A stretch of DNA of 64,000 nucleotides from Anaerolineae bacterium (GTDB lineage: Bacteria; Chloroflexota; Anaerolineae; Aggregatilineales; Phototrophicaceae). This document shows, piece after piece, positions 17,271 through 24,773 of this stretch; position 1 is the stretch's first letter; every line of letters starts with the position of its first letter. The stretch covers positions 1-64,000 of the forward strand of contig JAPKMO010000007.1 in NCBI GenBank assembly GCA_026645945.1, read 5' to 3'. The notes beneath the pieces are model-generated. The model saw nothing but the letters and a program-made list of their open reading frames with translations, was not told the DNA's origin and did not search any database. Both the position numbers and the translations under genes were made by a program.

Positions 17271-18629
17271 ATGCTAAAAAAAACTTTTCTCTTGGCGATA
17301 GCGGTACTGCTGTCACTCGGCGTAGTATCTGCGCAGGATGCGCCGAATCCCTGGCGACAGTTTGAGGGTACGACCATCGTTGTAAGCTGGCCGTCGCTGT
17401 ATCATTTCCAGGTCGCCCAGACGCTCATCCCTGAATTTGAGGAACTGACCGGGATCACGGTGGAAGTGGACTCGGTTCAATATGAAAGTATGCACGACAA
17501 ACAGGTTCTGGAGATGAGTAAACCGGGCGGCGGTGATTACGACGTGGTGTCGTGGGTGATCTTCTGGAAGACCGAATATGTCAACAAGGGCTTCCTGAAA
17601 CCGATGGCGGAGTTTTTCACCAATCCCGACCTGGTTATGCCCGACTACGATGCCGCCGACCTGATTCCGGCTTATCTTGAATCGGGCAGCGTCGTCGGTG
17701 GCCGCCGCGCCTACCTGCCCGGCGTGACCGCCGCGCTGTATGGTGTGCCGTTTAGCGGTGAAACCAGCGTGCTGGTGTACCGCAAGGACATTTTCGATGA
17801 GTATGATCTGAAAGTGCCGGAAACTTACGATGAGATGCTGGAAACTGCCGAGTGGATTACGGCCAATGTGCCGAATATGTACGGCATCACCAGCCGGGGC
17901 GCTGCCGGCCACCAGATCGTCCATGCCTGGCTGCTGCACCTCAGCCCCTACGGCGGCAGCGTGCTGGATGATAACTGGAATCCGGTGGTGAACAGCGAAG
18001 CAGGCGTGGCAGCGGCGGAAGCCCTCAAACGCATTCTGGACGCTTCGCCGCCCGGCGTCACCAGCTATGGCATCGGCGAAGCCTCGAACTCGTTCCTCCA
18101 GGGCGAGGTAGCGATGTTCCTTGATAACGACCGCATCATCAACCAGACCCGCGACCCCAACCAGTCGCGTATTGACGGCAAGATCGGTGTGGCGCTGCAC
18201 CCAACCGCCGTTACCTGCGGCGCGGAAACCGGGGGTTTTGCGATAGGTATTCCCACCAATGCCCGCAACCCGGAAGCGGCCTTCATGTTTATCCAGTGGA
18301 TGACCAGCAAGGAAACCGACCGCAAGCTGGCGAAACTGGGCGGGCAGCCAGGCCGGATGTCCACGCTGCTCGACCCTGAGATGCAGGCGATGTACCCTGA
18401 ATATCCAGTCATCGCCAAACAGCTTGAGTGCGCCAACGTGGACTGGCGTCCGCTGATTGCAGAATGGGGCGCACTGAATGCGCCGATTCTGGGCGTGCAG
18501 CTTTCGGAGTTTGTGACGGGGCAGAAGACCGCGCAGGAAGCGCTCGACGAGGCGGCGCGCCTGATCCGCGAGGAACTGACTCGCGCTGGTTACTATAACT
18601 GGATGAATTTGCCCGGTATGTCGCAGTAG
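17271..18629 (+). CDS. Extracellular solute-binding protein, family 1 (carbohydrate)
   Basis: 452 aa. A signal peptide with cleavage near SAQDA at about residue 22-25 is followed by a type 1 solute-binding fold: IPEFEELTGITVEVDSV, DVVSWVIFWKTEYVNKGFLKP, VLVYRKDIFDEYDLKVPETYDEM and AAFMFIQWMTSKETDRKLA. It is the receptor for the two MalF/MalG-type permeases that follow. The gene sits between UlaG and UlaD, so its ligand is probably the sugar acid, lactone or an oligomer that feeds that pathway. Confidence 0.85.
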   Translation: MLKKTFLLAIAVLLSLGVVSAQDAPNPWRQFEGTTIVVSWPSLYHFQVAQTLIPEFEELTGITVEVDSVQYESMHDKQVLEMSKPGGGDYDVVSWVIFWKTEYVNKGFLKPMAEFFTNPDLVMPDYDAADLIPAYLESGSVVGGRRAYLPGVTAALYGVPFSGETSVLVYRKDIFDEYDLKVPETYDEMLETAEWITANVPNMYGITSRGAAGHQIVHAWLLHLSPYGGSVLDDNWNPVVNSEAGVAAAEALKRILDASPPGVTSYGIGEASNSFLQGEVAMFLDNDRIINQTRDPNQSRIDGKIGVALHPTAVTCGAETGGFAIGIPTNARNPEAAFMFIQWMTSKETDRKLAKLGGQPGRMSTLLDPEMQAMYPEYPVIAKQLECANVDWRPLIAEWGALNAPILGVQLSEFVTGQKTAQEALDEAARLIREELTRAGYYNWMNLPGMSQ

Positions 18630-18656
18630 GCGGTGTGAACGAGGGCACGCCGCATA

Positions 18657-18680
18657 GGTGGGGGCAAAATCGCCCCCACC
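18657..18680 (+). other. Intercistronic hairpin between binding protein and permease genes
   Basis: Perfect 9-bp stem GGTGGGGGC / GCCCCCACC around a 6-base loop, between the binding-protein stop (18629) and the permease start (18715). No T-run follows directly. Its place matches the hairpins at 9057 and 62521. Confidence 0.65.
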
Positions 18681-18714
18681 ATCTCGCCTGTAATAAAAAA
18701 ATGGCGAAAAGAAA

Positions 18715-19641
18715 ATGGCAAAGTTTTTAAATAACCGACGTAACTTGGTTCCCTTTATTTTTTTGCTGCCAGCGGTGTTTATCCTGGTCGTTGGGTTAGT
18801 GGTGCCACTGGTCAATGCCTTCCGGCTCAGTTTTTACGAATGGTCTATGGGTACGCCGCTGGCAAGCGCGCGGTATATCGGTCTGGCCTCGTATGAGCGC
18901 CTGTTGGGGGATGCCGGGGTAGGCGAATCGTTGGGTGTGACCCTGCGTTTCGGCTTTTGGGTTATCCTTATTGAGATGGCGCTGGGCATCACGCTGGCGC
19001 TGCTGCTGGAACGGCAGATTCGCGGCGCGGCGCTTTTCCGCACTATTTTTGTGCTGCCGCTGATGGTATCGCCGGTGGTGGTCGGGCTGATCTGGCGCTA
19101 CCTGTTCGACGCGCGCAGCGGCCTGGTCAACTTCTACCTGGAAGAAATCGGCGAAGCCATCCCGTTTTTGCAGCAGTTTGGTTTTACCACTCAGCTCTGG
19201 CTGGCCGACCGCAACCTGGCTTTCACTTCGATCATCGTCACCGATATATGGCAGTGGACGCCATTTGTGTTCATCATCATCCTGGCAGGTTTGCAGGCTG
19301 TACCGCGCGAAGTTCTGGAGTCGGCCTACATTGACGGCGCGAACTGGCTGCAAATGACGTGGTTCGTCAAACTGCCGATGATCCGTTCGGTCATCCTTAT
19401 TACGCTGCTGCTGCGTCTGGTGGATGTTTTCCGTGCGCTGGAGGTGATCTATATCCTAACCTTCGGCGGGCCGGGGCGCAGCACTGAACTGCTGTCGCTG
19501 CATATTTACAAAACGGCTTTTACCTCGCAGCAGCTTGGTTATGCTTCGGCTATCTCGACTCTGTTGATCGGCATTATCTTCGTTCTCAGCCTGGGGATTC
19601 TGGTATTCAACAATCCTCTGAAGGAAAGGGCGGATTTTTAA
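18715..19641 (+). CDS. Sugar ABC transporter permease (MalF/UgpA-like)
   Basis: 308 aa, about six membrane helices. FIFLLPAVFILVVGLVVPL opens the protein. The conserved EAA-loop region reads REVLESAYIDGANWLQMTWFVKLPMIR (about 200-226), which couples to the ATPase. It is two bases upstream of the partner permease. No ATPase gene is in the operon, so a shared MsmK/MsmX-type ATPase from elsewhere must energise the transporter. Confidence 0.87.
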   Translation: MAKFLNNRRNLVPFIFLLPAVFILVVGLVVPLVNAFRLSFYEWSMGTPLASARYIGLASYERLLGDAGVGESLGVTLRFGFWVILIEMALGITLALLLERQIRGAALFRTIFVLPLMVSPVVVGLIWRYLFDARSGLVNFYLEEIGEAIPFLQQFGFTTQLWLADRNLAFTSIIVTDIWQWTPFVFIIILAGLQAVPREVLESAYIDGANWLQMTWFVKLPMIRSVILITLLLRLVDVFRALEVIYILTFGGPGRSTELLSLHIYKTAFTSQQLGYASAISTLLIGIIFVLSLGILVFNNPLKERADF

Positions 19642-19642
19642 G

Positions 19643-20524
19643 ATGAGCGTGTCGAGTGAATACGCCTCCCCAACGCTGGCCGCTGCCCCCCGCGCCGAAG
19701 GTATTCGCCTTCGCTGGTCGGTCGTACTGCATTATCTGGTGCTGCTCATCATGTCGGTGGTGATTTTGATGCCCCTGTACGTGATGGTTTCGACATCGTT
19801 CAAAACCCAGATTGACATCACTGCCAGCGAGCCGGTGTGGATATTCCAGCCGACGATGGCGAACTACGAGGACATTCTTACTCGCCAGCGGTTCGACCGC
19901 TTCCTGGTAAATTCGGTGCTGACGGCTTTATTTTCGACAGCGGCGACGCTGGCAGCAGGCAGCATGGCCGCTTTTGCCATCGCCCGGATGCAGTTTCCCG
20001 GTCGCGGCCTACTGGCGCAAACGACGCTGCTGATCCGCATGGTGCCGGCGGCGGTGCTGGCGATTCCGATTTTTGCGTTGTGGCTGGAGTGGGGAATTGA
20101 GGATGGGCGCGTTGGGTTGGTGCTGTTTTATACGGCGCTTAACCTGCCGTTCGCCATCTGGCTGTTGATCGGTTTCATCAAACAGGTGCCGGTGGAACTG
20201 GAAGAGGCCGCCATCGTGGACGGCGCGGGCGCTTTCCAGGTATTTTTCCGCATCCTGTTCCCGATTCTGCGTCCCGGCTTGGCGGTAGCTTCTATTTTCA
20301 CTTTTCGCATCGCCTGGAATGAGTTCATCCTGGCGCTGATTCTCACCAACCGGATGACGCGCACGCTGCCGGTTGCGACCACGCTCTATATCACCGATCA
20401 GGGTGTGGAATGGGGGCGCATCATGGCGATGGGTACGCTGATGGTTGTTCCGCCGCTGTTATTAACTTTCGTGGCCGCCCGGCAGATTATTGCCGGTTTG
20501 ACGGCCGGCGCTGTGAAAGGATAG
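19643..20524 (+). CDS. Sugar ABC transporter permease (MalG/UgpE-like)
   Basis: 293 aa with about six membrane helices. The EAA loop is VELEEAAIVDGAGAFQVFFRILFPILRPG (about 190-218), followed by FRIAWNEFILALILTN, typical of MalG-type permeases. It starts 1 bp after the stop of the first permease, and its stop is 2 bp before the UlaD start. It forms the second half of the membrane channel. Confidence 0.87.
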   Translation: MSVSSEYASPTLAAAPRAEGIRLRWSVVLHYLVLLIMSVVILMPLYVMVSTSFKTQIDITASEPVWIFQPTMANYEDILTRQRFDRFLVNSVLTALFSTAATLAAGSMAAFAIARMQFPGRGLLAQTTLLIRMVPAAVLAIPIFALWLEWGIEDGRVGLVLFYTALNLPFAIWLLIGFIKQVPVELEEAAIVDGAGAFQVFFRILFPILRPGLAVASIFTFRIAWNEFILALILTNRMTRTLPVATTLYITDQGVEWGRIMAMGTLMVVPPLLLTFVAARQIIAGLTAGAVKG

Positions 20525-20526
20525 AT

Positions 20527-21192
20527 ATGGCGCTGCCTAAACTTCAGATTGCGCTGGATACATTTGACCTGCCTTCGGCGCTGTCGCCGCTGCAAAAAGC
20601 CCAGGCATTTATTGACATTATCGAAGCCGGGACTATTCTCTGTCTGGCCGAGGGGATGCACGCCATCCGCGTGTTACGCAGCCTGTACCCCGAAAAGCCG
20701 ATTCTGGCAGACGTGCGAATTGCGGAGGCGGGCAGCATCATCTCTCGCATGGCTTTCGAGGCCGGCGCTAGTTGGGTCAGTGTCGTCAGCGGCGCAACGC
20801 TGACCACTGTCGAGGCTGTTATGAATCAGGCGGCCAACTATGGCGGTGAGGTGCAGATCGAGCTGATTGACCCCTGGACTTATGAGCAGGCGCAGCAGTG
20901 GCGGGCGATGGGCGTTCCGCAAGTTATCGCCCACCGCAGCCGCGATGCCGAAACCAAAGGCCAGCTAAGCTGGAGCGCGCAAGACCTCGATCATATCCGG
21001 CGGCTGGCCGATATGGGCTTTCTGGTTACTGTGACCGGCGGGGTGACGCTGGACGACATCCCGCGTTTTGCGGGCGTGCCGGTGGGTATCTTCATCGCCG
21101 GACGGGCGATCCGGGATGCAGCCGACCCAGCAGCGGCAGCGGCGCAGTTCCAGGAAACCATCCAGCGCACTTACGCTGCGGCGCTCACCTGA
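20527..21192 (+). CDS. ulaD: 3-keto-L-gulonate-6-phosphate decarboxylase (UlaD/SgbH-like)
   Basis: 221 aa from the ATG at 20527, which has AAGGAT 6 bp upstream; this start gives the family's usual LQIALD opening. Motifs of the orotidine-phosphate-decarboxylase suprafamily are visible: IEAGTILCLAEGMHAIRVLR, ILADVRIAEAG (metal/substrate Asp and Lys-region, here with Arg-Ile in place of Lys-Ile), VTVTGGVTLDDI and IFIAGRAIRDA. UlaD converts the UlaG product to L-xylulose 5-phosphate and CO2. The nearby lactonase makes this reading more likely than hexulose-phosphate synthase. Confidence 0.78.
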   Translation: MALPKLQIALDTFDLPSALSPLQKAQAFIDIIEAGTILCLAEGMHAIRVLRSLYPEKPILADVRIAEAGSIISRMAFEAGASWVSVVSGATLTTVEAVMNQAANYGGEVQIELIDPWTYEQAQQWRAMGVPQVIAHRSRDAETKGQLSWSAQDLDHIRRLADMGFLVTVTGGVTLDDIPRFAGVPVGIFIAGRAIRDAADPAAAAAQFQETIQRTYAAALT

Positions 21193-21213
21193 GAGGGGAA
21201 CGGCCGGGGCATT

Positions 21214-22173
21214 ATGACACGCTTCGATGTCACCACTATCGGTGAAGGTCAGCTTCGCTACTGCGTGCCTGCCGGCACCCGGTTGGAGCAGGCTCGCCAG
21301 TTTGACGTCTATGTAACCGGGACGGAAGCCAATGTCGCCTGCCTGCTGTCCCGCTTGGGCTGGCGCGCTGGCTGGGTGAGCGCGCTGCCGGATAATCCGC
21401 TGGGACGCCGGGTTATCAACGAATACCGGCTGGCCGGGCTAGACACATCGGCGGTGCGGTGGATGGAGGGCGGGCGGCTGGCGACGTACTACGTCGAGTT
21501 CGCCGTGCCGCCGCGTTCGACTCAGGTCTTTTTCGACCGGCAGAATACTTGTTTCACTATGCTCACCCCGGCGGATATTGATTGGGATTACCTGCTGGAT
21601 ACCCGGCTGCTGCATCTGTCCGGGCTGACGGTGCCGCTTTCGCCTTCCATCGGCGCGGTGGTTCGAGAGGCTTTGCAGCGCGCCAAAGCGGCGGGCATCC
21701 CTGTCAGCTTCGATGTCAACTATCGGGAGCGGCTGTGGACGCCGGAGCAGGCGTCAGATGCGCTTGCCCCGCTCATCCGCCAGGTAGACCTGTTGTTTTG
21801 CAGTCGCGGCGACGCGCAGCGGCTTTTTGGCTGCTCCGGCAGCCCGGAGGAAATCGTTCAGGGATTGGCGCGGTGGACAGATGCGGCGCAGATCGTCACC
21901 ACACTGTCCGCCGACGGCGTGATCGGGTGGGATCGGCAGCAGTTTACTTACGTTCCGGCGCGAGAAGTAGTCATTTTAGATCGCGTTGGGGCGGGGGATG
22001 CGCTGGTAGGTGGGGTGCTGCACGGCTGGCTGGGCGGCGACTTCGCGCGCGGGCTGCGCTGCGGCGCGCTGACGGCGGCGATGGCCTTAAGCGTGTACGG
22101 CGACCAGGTGTACACCAGCGCCATCGAACTGGAAACGCTGCTGGACACCCCCTGGAGCGACATCCGGCGTTAA
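21214..22173 (+). CDS. PfkB-family kinase (2-keto-3-deoxygluconate-kinase-like)
   Basis: 319 aa. The opening VTTIGEGQLRYCVPAGTRL, the VTGTEANVACLLSRLGW substrate loop (about 35-51), SFDVNYRERLW near 168 and the catalytic DRVGAGDALVGG near 252 identify a KdgK-type PfkB kinase. It is the last gene of the UlaG/UlaD operon, before a strong terminator. As the importer does not phosphorylate its cargo, this kinase may supply the 6-phosphate that UlaG needs. That assignment is an inference from context. Confidence 0.75.
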   Translation: MTRFDVTTIGEGQLRYCVPAGTRLEQARQFDVYVTGTEANVACLLSRLGWRAGWVSALPDNPLGRRVINEYRLAGLDTSAVRWMEGGRLATYYVEFAVPPRSTQVFFDRQNTCFTMLTPADIDWDYLLDTRLLHLSGLTVPLSPSIGAVVREALQRAKAAGIPVSFDVNYRERLWTPEQASDALAPLIRQVDLLFCSRGDAQRLFGCSGSPEEIVQGLARWTDAAQIVTTLSADGVIGWDRQQFTYVPAREVVILDRVGAGDALVGGVLHGWLGGDFARGLRCGALTAAMALSVYGDQVYTSAIELETLLDTPWSDIRR

Positions 22174-22207
22174 AACTCCTTGATATGCAGACGGTGTGAG
22201 GGCAGCG

Positions 22208-22240
22208 GCCCGGCGGATGTTACCCGCCGGGCTGTTTTTT
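22208..22240 (+). terminator. Rho-independent terminator of the UlaG operon
   Basis: A 9-bp GC-rich stem (GCCCGGCGG / CCGCCGGGC), a short loop, then TG and six T, 34 bp after the PfkB kinase stop. Confidence 0.85.
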
Positions 22241-22274
22241 CGATCCCATGAGCGGGAGTAATATCACGCAATTT

Positions 22275-22292
22275 TTGTGATGTTTCTCACAA
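22275..22292 (+). promoter_or_regulatory. CRP-type palindrome upstream of the sulfur operon
   Basis: Perfect inverted repeat TTGTGA-N6-TCACAA, identical in both half-sites to the CRP consensus. A candidate -10 (AATAAT, 22314-22319) would put the start of transcription near 22326 and the site centre near -42, the class II activator position. A further inverted pair, TTCGCA (22301-22306) and TGCGAA (22319-22324), may be the ArsR operator. Confidence 0.6.
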
Positions 22293-22356
22293 GTCAAATG
22301 TTCGCACTTATTCAATAATGCGAATATGCGAAGATAGGCAGGTTCCAGGGGGTGTT

Positions 22357-22704
22357 ATGGAACCACAGCTTCTAAAAGAAATCCAGATGCTGCACGATCA
22401 GGTGTGTTATGCCCTGGGTGATCCCAAACGCCTGATGATCCTCTACGTTTTGTCGAACCAGGCGCAAAGCGTCAACGACATCGCGGAGGAACTGGATATT
22501 CCCCAACCCACCGTTTCCCGTCATCTCAAAATTCTGCGCGAGCGGGCGCTGGTCGAAGCGACCCGCCAGGGGCAGTCGGTGTATTATGCGCTGGCCGATG
22601 ACCGGCTGATTCAGGCGCTTGAACTGCTGCGCGGCATATTGCGCGACCGCATTTTAATGCAGGCCCAGGTTGTCCAGGTCGACCCTAAAACTGATTTTTC
22701 CTGA
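22357..22704 (+). CDS. ArsR-family transcriptional regulator
   Basis: 115 aa. YALGDPKRLMILYVLSNQAQSVNDIAEELDIPQPTVSRHLKILRERALV is a full ArsR winged helix, with TRQGQSVYYALAD as the wing. The usual metal-binding cysteines (ELCVCDL) are replaced by SVNDIAE, so it probably does not sense arsenic; related regulators sense persulfides or redox state through other cysteines, and none is evident here. The ATG at 22357 follows AGGGGG; an ATG at 22318 would lie too close to the promoter. It heads the respiratory sulfur operon. Confidence 0.82.
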   Translation: MEPQLLKEIQMLHDQVCYALGDPKRLMILYVLSNQAQSVNDIAEELDIPQPTVSRHLKILRERALVEATRQGQSVYYALADDRLIQALELLRGILRDRILMQAQVVQVDPKTDFS

Positions 22705-22720
22705 TTTTAAGGAGAAAGTG

Positions 22721-23494
22721 ATGAAAAAAGGCGCTTTGTTTCTGGTTTTAAGCATGGCGCTGCTGCCGGTGCTGGCGCTGGTGATGGTGACGCCGGTGGA
22801 CGCCCAATGCGGGTCTTCGGCGTCGTCGTGCAAAAACTGCCACGAAGTGAATGCAGAATATCCTGTAAACGCTTCGGGCGAGTGGCACGTGAGCCATGCC
22901 TTTGGCGATTTTTGTTCTTTCTGCCATGCCGGGAACGTCCAGGCTATCGAAAAAGATGCCGCACACGAGGGCATGATTTACCCGCTGTCCGATGTGGCGG
23001 GGTCATGCCAGACCTGCCACCCGAACGATTATATGGAACAGGCCGGAGTGTATGCGGTGGCGCTGGGCGTTGATTTAAGCGCGGCGGACGGCGGCGGGCC
23101 GGGCTCCGGCGGCGGCGCGCAAGACCTCGCCGACATCGTATCCAAACCGATTTCCGCCCCCGGCGAACGCCATGCCAGCGGCGCGCTGATTGACTTCAAC
23201 CGGCGTTACGAAATTGAAGTTCTGGGCTTGACCGATACCTCGCAGCTTGGCAACCTGATTGTGGCGCTGGCGGGGATGGCGCTGCTGGCTGTAGGCGGGG
23301 CGCTGGTGTGGAAGTTTGAGAACCTGGGCGAAGCGTGGCGCAAAGCGCGGGCCGTGCCGGATGAAGATTGGCGACGGCTGGCCTACAGCGGCGCTTATGA
23401 AACGCGCGGCTCGGTCGTGCCGGGGCGGCCTCACCCCGCCAGCGGTTCGGACGTGGGTGAAAAGCCTGTTTCGAGAGGAGAGAAAAACGTATGA
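22721..23494 (+). CDS. Membrane-anchored triheme c-type cytochrome
   Basis: 257 aa from the ATG at 22721 (AAGGAG 7 bp upstream). A signal peptide ends near VDAQ (residue 29). Three CxxCH haem sites lie at 37-41, 65-69 and 96-100, a Gly-rich stretch at 124-133 follows, and one membrane helix at about 176-197 leaves the C-terminus in the cytoplasm. It should pass electrons at the outer face of the membrane. It overlaps the next gene by 4 bp and belongs with the molybdopterin enzyme and the other cytochromes downstream. Confidence 0.82.
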   Translation: MKKGALFLVLSMALLPVLALVMVTPVDAQCGSSASSCKNCHEVNAEYPVNASGEWHVSHAFGDFCSFCHAGNVQAIEKDAAHEGMIYPLSDVAGSCQTCHPNDYMEQAGVYAVALGVDLSAADGGGPGSGGGAQDLADIVSKPISAPGERHASGALIDFNRRYEIEVLGLTDTSQLGNLIVALAGMALLAVGGALVWKFENLGEAWRKARAVPDEDWRRLAYSGAYETRGSVVPGRPHPASGSDVGEKPVSRGEKNV

Positions 23495-24033
23495 GATGGC
23501 TGCTGCGACAGCTTGAAAAAGATTTGTGGTCGCCGGAAGTCGCCGGCATCGGTCTGGGGTTGGTCTATGTGCTGGCGCTGTGGCTGGCGAACCGTTCGCC
23601 GGGCGCGTCCGGCACGTTTTTTAACGTGGCGGCGGTAGTCGGCAAGCCGCTGACCGCCGGCGACCCGGCCAATCAATTTTTTGTTTCTATGTTTCCGCCG
23701 GTGACGGAAGGATTGGGCTGGCAGTTCTGGATGGTAGCCGGGATTTTCTTCGGCGCGCTGGCTTCGGTTTTGATCGGTCGGCACTTTAAGCTGACATGGA
23801 TGCCGGTGGAACAGTGGAAGGATGTTTTTGGCGGCGCGGTGTGGAAGCGGTGGGTGATCGCTTTTATCGGAGGCGTGATTCTGCAAATCGGCGCGGGGAT
23901 CGCAGGGGGCTGCACGAGCGGCCTGGCGCTGGCGGGCGGCGTGCAGCTCAGCCCGGCAGCGTTTCTGTTCATCCCCGGCATTTTTATCAGCGGCGCAGTC
24001 GTACAACTGCTGGTTTACCGGAATAAATATTAG
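23491..24033 (+). CDS. YeeE/YedE-family sulfur-compound transport protein, first half
   Basis: 180 aa with about four hydrophobic segments. The signature GAGIAGGCTSGLALAGGVQLSP with its central cysteine matches the YeeE/YedE (thiosulfate transporter, PmpA/PmpB) family. Full-length YeeE has two such halves; here the halves are separate genes. It likely moves thiosulfate or a sulfane sulfur carrier across the membrane next to the Psr-type enzyme. Confidence 0.8.
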   Translation: MRWLLRQLEKDLWSPEVAGIGLGLVYVLALWLANRSPGASGTFFNVAAVVGKPLTAGDPANQFFVSMFPPVTEGLGWQFWMVAGIFFGALASVLIGRHFKLTWMPVEQWKDVFGGAVWKRWVIAFIGGVILQIGAGIAGGCTSGLALAGGVQLSPAAFLFIPGIFISGAVVQLLVYRNKY

Positions 24034-24077
24034 GCCGCCGTCGGGCATTTAACAGACGGCTGAAAGGGGATTTAAAG

Positions 24078-24719
24078 ATGACCCTCACAATACCGGACAT
24101 CCTCATCGCGCTGGGCGTGGGGTTTATTTTTGGCTGGGTGCTGGATAAGGGCGGCCTGAACCGCTACTACAAAATCGCCAATGTGTTTCGTTTTACCGAC
24201 CTGACGGTGCTGCGTTTTATGATGACCGGGATGCTGGTCGGCATGGTGGGCATCTATACACTGCGGCACTTCGGGCTGTTAAACCTGACGGCAGTGACGG
24301 CCACTGCACTGGCCGGGAACTTCATCGGCGGCGCAGTGTTCGGGGTGGGCATGGCCCTGTCCGGCTTCTGCCCCGGCACGTGTATCGCCGGCATTGCTCG
24401 CGGTCAGCTGGACTATCTCATCCCCGGTTTGCTGGGTTTTTTGACGGGCGGCCTCATCTTCGGCGCGCTGTATCGCACCGATCTTATCCAATGGCTCATC
24501 ACCGCCGGGCGGCCTGAGCTGGCCTATGCCAAACTGCCGGAAATCCTGGGCGTTGAACCGCTGCTGCTGGCGTTTGTGTTTTCTGAGGCTATTTTGATCT
24601 TCCTGTACGTGCTGGCGAGAACCCAAGCCCGCCGCCCGGACGGTTTGGAAAAGGTCGTCGAGCAGGAGCGGGTGCTGGCAGGTCTGGAAGAGTCGCAGCC
24701 GCAGGCGGTTGGGGATTAA
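24078..24719 (+). CDS. YeeE/YedE-family sulfur-compound transport protein, second half
   Basis: 213 aa, about five hydrophobic segments. The family motif appears as GVGMALSGFCPGTCIAGIARGQ, with two cysteines. AAAGGGG lies ahead of the ATG. It is the partner of the preceding half-size gene; the pair would form one channel with inverted halves. The C-terminal 30 residues are charged and cytoplasmic. Confidence 0.8.
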   Translation: MTLTIPDILIALGVGFIFGWVLDKGGLNRYYKIANVFRFTDLTVLRFMMTGMLVGMVGIYTLRHFGLLNLTAVTATALAGNFIGGAVFGVGMALSGFCPGTCIAGIARGQLDYLIPGLLGFLTGGLIFGALYRTDLIQWLITAGRPELAYAKLPEILGVEPLLLAFVFSEAILIFLYVLARTQARRPDGLEKVVEQERVLAGLEESQPQAVGD

Positions 24720-24773
24720 ACGAGATTTTCCGTAAGGGCAGCCGGCAGGCTGCTTTTGCAGGAAGGGAAAAAG

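Noticed and set aside
17313-18815. 500-codon minus-strand open frame
   Set aside because: Shadow of the solute-binding protein gene; the sense frame has a signal peptide and a ribosome site, while the antisense product is His/Arg-rich without motifs.
20410-20527. Extended N-terminus for the UlaD-like protein
   Set aside because: The extension overlaps the permease gene in another frame; the ATG at 20527 has its own ribosome site and gives the family start.
22318-22357. ArsR start at the ATG at 22318
   Set aside because: It lies at the candidate -10, whereas the ATG at 22357 has AGGGGG upstream and gives the usual ArsR length.
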